This document shows, piece after piece, positions 9,201 to 13,022 of a stretch of DNA of 13,022 bases. How positions within the stretch are numbered: position 1 is the stretch's first letter; every line of letters starts with the position of its first letter. The stretch is from JAJYIW01 sp036787065 (lineage in GTDB: Bacteria > Chloroflexota > Anaerolineae > Anaerolineales > Anaerolineaceae). The stretch lies in assembly GCA_036787065.1 (NCBI GenBank), contig DAIQPZ010000066.1:1-13022 (forward strand), in the 5' to 3' direction. A program made the translations under genes and the position numbers. Below the pieces are notes generated by a model. It made no database searches, was not told the origin of the DNA, and was given only the letters and a program-made list of their open reading frames with translations.

Positions 9201-12200
9201 ACAGCAGCAGGGCCGGTGAAGCATAGGTCAGAGCCGGCGCCACGTCACTCCTGGTAAGATCGGATATGAGCAGTACCCCGGTGGTGAGAATCAGTGCCAG
9301 GAACGAGGACGCGCCCATTTTCTGCCAGGCAATATTCCGGCGGGCTCGTAAGCCGAACACATGGGCGGTTTGGGCAGCAGTCGTCCATTGTAAGAGGTCG
9401 TGGTGGCTGATGAGCAGGCGATAGAGCGTGGTGAGAATAGCATCAATGGAGATATAGGCTTCATAAGGTAGGAAAGCTACCGCCAACAGCCAGCGCAGGA
9501 AGTTCCAGCCCAACGGTCGGAGGGCTATCCCAAGATACTCGCCACCCAGGATTTGTAGTGCGCTGCGGGCCACACCCGTGAGCACGGGGATACCCAGAGA
9601 GAGCAGGACAACCGCTGTCCAGAATCCGGCAAGACCGGGCATGAGAATCAGGCCCAGAATGAAGATCAACAGGAGGACCGGTGCGAGCATCGCGCGGCGC
9701 AGGTTGTCGAACATCTTCCAGCGATCGATCACCGAGAAAACCAGCCCGTACCGGTTGGGTTTGAACAACCACGGTAAGAGCTGCCAATCTCCGCGGATCC
9801 AACGCCGCTGGCGCGTGACCTGGATGAAGTAATTCTGCGGGTAGTCCTCGATCATGGTGATATCGGTTACCAGCCCGGCGCGGCCCATCACCCCTTCAAG
9901 GAGGTCGTGACTGAGCACGGTGTTTTCAGGGATATGCTTGTCTACGCTGCGCTCGAAGGCGTCCACATCGTAAATGCCTTTGCCCACGTAGCTCCCCTCC
10001 CCAAACAGGTCCTGATAGGCGTCCGAGACGGCAAGAGTATACAGGTCCAGTCCGGCATCTCCAGCGAAGAAGCGCGTGAACCAGGAGTGATTTGAACTTC
10101 GCGGGTGAATCTCCATGCGAGGTTGCAGAACGGTGTAGCCTGAAACAACCTGCCCGGTTGTGTCATCGAACACAGCCCGATTAAGCGGATGGGCCAGCGT
10201 GCCGGCCAGACGGCATGCTGCCCCACTCGGCAGGATGGTGTCTGTGTCGAGGGTAATGACGAAACGCACACGTTGTAGCGCGCTTTTTCTTGCACGCATG
10301 TCATCGGTCAAGGTGGTGAACGTCAGGTTTGTGCCGCCGCGCAGGAGGCGGTTTAGCTCAAGCAGCTTACCGCGCTTGCGTTCCCAACCTATCCACCGTC
10401 CTTCGGATGGGTTCCACAAACGCTTTCGATGAAAGAAGTAAAAGCGCCTGGCCCCATCCTGGTGCACGCCTTCTACTTGCCCCTCACCTGGAACACCCCC
10501 GGTATCACTGCCGGGAGAAGGGTAAGCGTATTGGGTGTTCAACGTCTCGATCGCGGCTAAAGCATACTGAACCAGGCCATCGTCCTCGGGCAAGGATTCA
10601 CTGTCAGCGTCATGGAAATCAGTCAACAAAGCAAAGAGCAGCCCGGGTTCAGGGTTGCGAAGATAATGCAATTCGAGCTGGTGAGTGAGCGAATCGATTT
10701 CCTCGCGGCTGGTGATCAGTGCGGGGATAACCACCAGAGTTTTGAATGGATCGGGGATTTCGTCCTTGAAGTTGAGCTTTGGTAGAATGCGTGGTCGTAT
10801 CATCAGGGTAATCAGCCAATTGACCAGGCTGGTGGCAACGCTCAGCACGGGGATCAGCAGTGCTGATGCGAGAAAGAAGACAGCGATCCATTGTACTGGG
10901 ACACCCCATGTGGATCGCAAAGCATCCCAGGGGGAGTTGCCGAAAGATTGCGGGACTGCTCTAAGGTGTTCTGGCAGCCGTGCTGCGAGCGAAAGGGCTA
11001 TGAAGATCAGGAGGGTCAGCAGAAAAATGCTGGAGATATAAAAAGGACTGGCATGCAGGAACACCCAACGTTTGAGTGCTGTTTTAGCGTCAGGCTGGTA
11101 GCCAATTTGCTTTTCCAGCGCAGCCCGGCCTTTCCCAACTAGATACTCACCGACATGCGCAACGTTTTGTGTCGATACGGGACCTTCCCGGGAGCTTGAT
11201 TCCGGGACGGTCGTTTCTAGGGTGCTTGACTGTCCATCCGGTCCGGGGGTTGTCACCATAACAGCCGCTGAACCGGTCGCTGGATCTTCCTGTAAGAGAG
11301 TGGGACGGTCTGAGGCGGTTGGGCGAGCCAGGTTGAGTGCGATCTCGGCCACCTCGCACTCGTCTCGGCCGGTGGCAAATGAGAGTGCTTCGATCTCTTT
11401 ACGGTACCTATCGCGGGTCTTGAAGCTCATCTGGGGATATACCCCGGACGGGTCCTCCCGCAGCGTGCGTTCTAAGCAGCTCACGGATTCAAAGAAGTCG
11501 CTCCAGATCTGTTCAGAGATAGCTCTCAGGCTGTGGATGATATTAGCGACGATGTCATTATTTGCGACATCTCCTGCGGCAGCCTCCCTGGCCGAAAAAG
11601 GGTCGCCGGTCCCCGGCATCGGTGGAACAACCGCAGGCAAATTGGGGGGGTTGGGTGGACGAATCGCCGATACAAGGTTGTAGGCCAGGGACTCGATCAG
11701 GCTATAACGCAAGAAGATCGGAAAAGCCCACAACTCGCCCATTGTCAGCGGGACACGTTCCTGGAATTGAATCAGAATGGTCTGAAGATCGATTGTGTCT
11801 AATAAAAGATGTTGATACGAAAGCACAGCCCGGGCAATTGCAAAAATGCGCGGAAAGCCTTTCAGCGGACCGCCGGTCAGCTTGGGCAACTGCTTGTAAT
11901 ACCCGGACGGTAAATCCTCTTTGATTTGTTGGAGGGCCTGGCGGATAATGTAGTAGTTGTCCAGCACCCACTCAGAGGCATAAGTAAGGGATAATTTCTT
12001 TTGTGAGGCTTCGCGGAAGATGCGGTGCGCCTCGGCCAGCCAGGATTCATACAACGCCAGATCGCGCCCCAGTAAGTCACGTCCTGGCAAGGCGCCTTTC
12101 AAACCGCGTGCCGGTTTGCCTCGGTTGGCTTCCTGGTAATTGCTTGCCAGCGCATTGACCAGTTCCTGGATCTGTTCTGTTTTGGAGGCAGGGGCATCCG

Positions 12201-12252
12201 CGGAGGAAACAGAGTCTTGTTCTTGTGCTTGATTTGTGCGGTCATCAAGCAT
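3265..12252 (-). CDS. ndvB: Cyclic beta-1,2-glucan synthase family protein (GT84, GH189-like and GH94 domains)
   Basis: A 2995-residue membrane enzyme, close to the roughly 2800-2870 residues of ChvB/NdvB/Cgs. Known family members build a beta-1,2-glucan from UDP-glucose, close it into a ring and trim its length. Order: helical N-terminal region (1-390) with a Ser/Thr/Pro linker (310-360); membrane segments (402-424, 453-486); GT84-type transferase with DTD (669-671), YDVD (761-764), HDLLEG (782-787) and RQRRW (814-818); further membrane segments (about 853-892, 915-940, 981-998, 1010-1028); a glycoamylase-like, GH189-type middle domain (about 1040-1640) with WSGTMFE (1486-1492), WGISES (1530-1535) and GLGDD (1561-1565); a first GT36-type unit (about 1690-2165); and a second unit (about 2185-2910) with the GH94 signature TGDWNDG (2671-2677; D2676 is the expected general acid), ENGGQYTH (2825-2832) and WYSGSAGW (2897-2904). 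The ATG start has a good ribosome-binding site and lies 2 bases after the usp stop. No exporter gene (NdvA/ChvA) is in view. The family is sure; product ring size and linkage are inferred. Confidence 0.95.
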   Translation of the reverse strand: MLDDRTNQAQEQDSVSSADAPASKTEQIQELVNALASNYQEANRGKPARGLKGALPGRDLLGRDLALYESWLAEAHRIFREASQKKLSLTYASEWVLDNYYIIRQALQQIKEDLPSGYYKQLPKLTGGPLKGFPRIFAIARAVLSYQHLLLDTIDLQTILIQFQERVPLTMGELWAFPIFLRYSLIESLAYNLVSAIRPPNPPNLPAVVPPMPGTGDPFSAREAAAGDVANNDIVANIIHSLRAISEQIWSDFFESVSCLERTLREDPSGVYPQMSFKTRDRYRKEIEALSFATGRDECEVAEIALNLARPTASDRPTLLQEDPATGSAAVMVTTPGPDGQSSTLETTVPESSSREGPVSTQNVAHVGEYLVGKGRAALEKQIGYQPDAKTALKRWVFLHASPFYISSIFLLTLLIFIALSLAARLPEHLRAVPQSFGNSPWDALRSTWGVPVQWIAVFFLASALLIPVLSVATSLVNWLITLMIRPRILPKLNFKDEIPDPFKTLVVIPALITSREEIDSLTHQLELHYLRNPEPGLLFALLTDFHDADSESLPEDDGLVQYALAAIETLNTQYAYPSPGSDTGGVPGEGQVEGVHQDGARRFYFFHRKRLWNPSEGRWIGWERKRGKLLELNRLLRGGTNLTFTTLTDDMRARKSALQRVRFVITLDTDTILPSGAACRLAGTLAHPLNRAVFDDTTGQVVSGYTVLQPRMEIHPRSSNHSWFTRFFAGDAGLDLYTLAVSDAYQDLFGEGSYVGKGIYDVDAFERSVDKHIPENTVLSHDLLEGVMGRAGLVTDITMIEDYPQNYFIQVTRQRRWIRGDWQLLPWLFKPNRYGLVFSVIDRWKMFDNLRRAMLAPVLLLIFILGLILMPGLAGFWTAVVLLSLGIPVLTGVARSALQILGGEYLGIALRPLGWNFLRWLLAVAFLPYEAYISIDAILTTLYRLLISHHDLLQWTTAAQTAHVFGLRARRNIAWQKMGASSFLALILTTGVLLISDLTRSDVAPALTYASPALLLWVLSPFIVWWINRPIIQHTVPLNEQQTYLLRQITRRTWGFFERFVGPEDNWLPPDHYQESPVGTIAHRTSPTNIGLLLTSTLAAYDLGYLDQLGLATRLATTMDTLDRLERYRGHFLNWYDTQTLQPLHPRYISTVDSGNLAASLIITAQACKTIPDEPVFRWDLWQGYLDTLSNLTETLTGMRKSEFAEQVEDINRRIAAIHAEILALRSQPDRWYPLYIWISGPFWQDLSLRLMKLVEVGRSAFDLETLGKLQAVTGQIERHQTAVQRTITELVPWIPLFENPPVRFRDLKFLKAMAALGEILPRNLAPGQIHARAEAALPHIIVLRNLLTEEELPVDAIEDPAQLPGNRPEQTAQEWLEELVQALARADINSGALVTRFTQIMTRTEQTVNEMDFHFLFHLQRRVFHIGYNLDAGQLDHNYYDLLASEARIASIIAIAKGEVPQSHWLHLGRPVTRVEGSYVLLSWSGTMFEYLMPPLFLRSYPGTLLADSTQGAVLHQIAYGKAKSVPWGISESGFYRFDANQNYQYRAFGVPGLGFKRGLGDDLVIAPYASLMAISYDPHAVVLNLAALIERNMFGLYGVYESMDFTPDRLLMDETSAIVCEYMAHHQGMILMAMVNFFHDDIMVRRMHSDPRIQSIDLLLQEQIPHSVPLQDPYAEDVKGVQRLTTAPVEIISWRVPVQTPIPQVHLLSNGSYNVLLSNMGGGYSSWRDINLTRWQPDGVLDPWGTWIYIQELGMDPQKVGKLWSAAHQPIPGDAADMQVTYFAHMAVFHRTENGITSTMEVTVTPDDPVEIRRIHLYNNNDQSCTLRLTSYGEVILAPQATDTRHPAFNKLFIESEFVPELNLQLFMRRPRSNQESTHLMGHMLVVEGREVIAQHEADRYRFIGRDHSLQNPAALTSEQYLTGTSGATLDPIFALGQEIELGPHESADLAYLTFAAESREAIIGLARRYQSWTLVERSFTQANIAAQTWLNKQEIATQAFKDILQLLSALHYSFKVVRASPETIAANRLGQPGLWRFGISGDNPILLVELDNPEQVDLVREVLKVHKYLRSRRFMMDVVILNDQHTDYGAELNGILYRLVTGMDSDDWLNQRGGIYILHGDQMRPEERTLLQTAARVLLIGANGSLSNQMPGYSIPVHHLPEFRPTRQAEVTENAALAPQSFPLEEKGDLKFTNGYGGFSPDGHEYVIELPPGKTTPAPWVNVIGYPGFGFMVSEAGSQCTWALNSGENRLTPWSNDPVRDPSGEALYLRDEETGEVWTPTPLPSGADQPYRITHGAGYTFFEHNSHGLRQRLTLFASPEDPVKIIHLKVENTLTHTRRITATQYVEWVLGTTHAASMDYIIPEYDASLECLLATNPYNAEFGARVAFLIASKAVHGLTADRIEFLGRAGTPAFPAALHRLGLETRITPGEDPCAVLQLHIDLLPGATEEIYFVLGQGNDKEHALELARKYHDPAYVGAAYERTRVFWNHLLGVVQVHTPEPATDLILNRWMLYQTLSCRIWGRTGFYQSSGAFGFRDQLQDVLALLPIDPAITRGQILNAAQHQFEEGDVMHWWHPPSGRGVRTRFSDDLLWLPYVTALYVEATGDTSLLDEKLPFLIAPPLAEGEDERYGEYPRTELSFSLMEHCLRAIEKGATTGPHGLPLIGTGDWNDGLNRVGENGQGESIWLAWFLCEVLKRFATICEQVGDIETAQQYQSRVKDYAAAVEHSAWDGAWYRRAFYDDGAPLGSIQDTECQIDAIAQSWAVLSGAGDSHRSRWAMQSVLDRLVHPQDRLALLFTPPFDKTPRDPGYIKGYLPGTRENGGQYTHAATWTAWAFTCLGDGKQAGVLFDLLNPVFQSDTEEKVSVYRVEPYVICADIYSESPYVRRGGWTWYSGSAGWMYRLGLEAILGFRKIGNTLTINPVIPPAWDGFEIRYQFGESGYLIQVDNPEHVASHVRQMVLDGQPLKDGSIPLVDDKQEHRVIVTMGILD

Positions 12253-12254
12253 GC

Positions 12255-13022
12255 TTAACGTCCCCCGGATTTTCCAGCGGCAATTTCCGCTGCGGTTGGC
12301 TTAACCTGGGAACGTAGTACATCCTGGATAACCAGGACCGGTTTGGCGCCATGCTCCATGTAATTGCGAGCGACGCTTCCGTATGGCCAGGTGGATTGCC
12401 CGGTATAACCGTGGGCACACAACACGACCAGGTCGATGTCATCCTCCTGGCTGGCCAGTTCCTGAATGGCGGAAGATACACTATTGTTTTCAACCACGCA
12501 AGTCTCGCATTCTACGGATAAGCGCTCTTTCATCTCGTTCAAATAATTACTCACACTCTGGCGGCTGATAGTCATTAACTGTTCAGAGAGTTGTGCGACC
12601 TCAACGGGGTAGGGTTCTGGCATGGGAAGTTCCGGTGGCTTAATCACGGCGGCGAGGATGAGCTTTGTTTGGAGAGATGGAGGTGCAGGTGAAGTGTCCT
12701 GAGGTGAAAGGGAAATTGCCACAGAGGCCAATCCCATTGATATTTCTCCACGTGCCAGAGCAATCCCGGCGGACAGGGCACACTCTGCGCGGCGCGAGCT
12801 GTCGATCGGAAGAAGTATGCGGCGGTAGCGGATCCTCGCATTCTCCGCCTCGGGTTGGTTATAGGTGCGGATGATGAGCACAGGCAGATAAATCAGGTTG
12901 ATCACCTTCTGAGTGACGCTGCTGATGTTCCAGCGGCTCAACCCGCCCGAGCCGTGCGTGCTGATAACGAGCAGGTCAATCGCTTCGGCGTGAGCGAAGT
13001 TGACGATGTTTTCCGCCGTTTT
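12255..13022 (-). CDS. Tandem universal stress protein (UspA fold), N-terminal part beyond the window
   Basis: The frame is open to the right edge, so the gene is partial: 255 residues to TAA at 12255-12257. The TTG at 12939-12941 is an internal Leu, not a start, because the preceding 27 codons continue a Usp domain (LLVISTHGSGGLSRW). The first domain is represented only by its C-terminal third, ending in LPVLIIR. The second is complete: it opens with YRRILLPIDSS and closes with AHGYTGQSTWPYGSVARNYM and PVLVIQD, then a tail of about 20 residues. Usp domains bind ATP or AMP or act as dimeric signalling modules in the cytosol. In domain 2 the G(S/T) of the nucleotide-binding motif is kept (GSV). 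In domain 1 it is replaced (NISSV), so only domain 2 is likely to bind nucleotide. Domain 2 also carries about 25 extra residues (roughly 12669-12749) between its first helix and second strand. Only 2 bases separate it from the glucan synthase, which suggests joint expression. Confidence 0.92.
   Translation of the reverse strand, partial: KTAENIVNFAHAEAIDLLVISTHGSGGLSRWNISSVTQKVINLIYLPVLIIRTYNQPEAENARIRYRRILLPIDSSRRAECALSAGIALARGEISMGLASVAISLSPQDTSPAPPSLQTKLILAAVIKPPELPMPEPYPVEVAQLSEQLMTISRQSVSNYLNEMKERLSVECETCVVENNSVSSAIQELASQEDDIDLVVLCAHGYTGQSTWPYGSVARNYMEHGAKPVLVIQDVLRSQVKPTAAEIAAGKSGGR
12261..12266 (-). promoter_or_regulatory. Ribosome binding site of the glucan synthase, inside the end of usp
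   Basis: GGGGGA on the coding strand sits 8 bases before the ATG at 12250-12252 and lies within the last codons of the stress protein gene. It fixes the start of the glucan synthase and supports coupled translation. Confidence 0.6.

Noticed and set aside
12255..12941. A complete 228-residue stress protein starting at TTG 12941
   Set aside because: The 27 codons upstream are in frame, stop-free and form the conserved end of a Usp domain, so the TTG is internal.
1..13022. CRISPR arrays, tRNA or rRNA genes, insertion-sequence ends
   Set aside because: No regularly spaced repeats, no tRNA-like TTCGA arm in context and no transposase or terminal inverted repeats were seen. Nearly every base lies in a gene.

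Overview
The window carries four genes, all on the minus strand and tightly packed, so they are probably read as one transcript from right to left. The promoter lies beyond the right edge. I see no RNA gene, CRISPR array, insertion sequence or plus-strand gene. DNA is moderately GC-rich. A multi-domain SNF2/RapA-type helicase with a Cys-rich partner, a two-domain universal stress protein and a very large cyclic-glucan synthase would fit an environmental bacterium such as an Anaerolineae-like Chloroflexota. That assignment is a guess from general resemblance, not shown by any marker here.

Reading in the direction of transcription: (1) At 13022-12255 is the C-terminal part of a tandem universal stress protein (UspA fold), cut by the window edge. 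(2) Two bases after its stop, at 12252-3265, starts a 2995-residue membrane protein of the cyclic beta-1,2-glucan synthase family (NdvB/ChvB/Cgs). It has an N-terminal helical region, membrane segments, a GT84-type glycosyltransferase, more membrane segments, a glycoamylase-like (GH189-type) middle domain, and two GT36/GH94-type units, of which only the last shows the catalytic motif. (3) After 63 bases comes a 613-residue SNF2-family ATPase/helicase at 3201-1360, with all main motifs intact. (4) Three bases further on, at 1356 and running off the left edge, is a Cys-rich, probably zinc-binding partner protein. Its reading frame is broken once, near a run of five A on the coding strand (1069-1073). 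Past that point the new frame is open for more than 1 kb to the window edge, so the stretch 1-912 is coding, not empty.

How they may work together: the glucan synthase and the stress protein look translationally coupled. The helicase and the Cys-rich protein form a second coupled pair. Nothing visible links the two pairs beyond shared orientation and the short gap. The most novel part of the window is the helicase plus Cys-rich protein pair. I cannot match it to a named defence or repair system.
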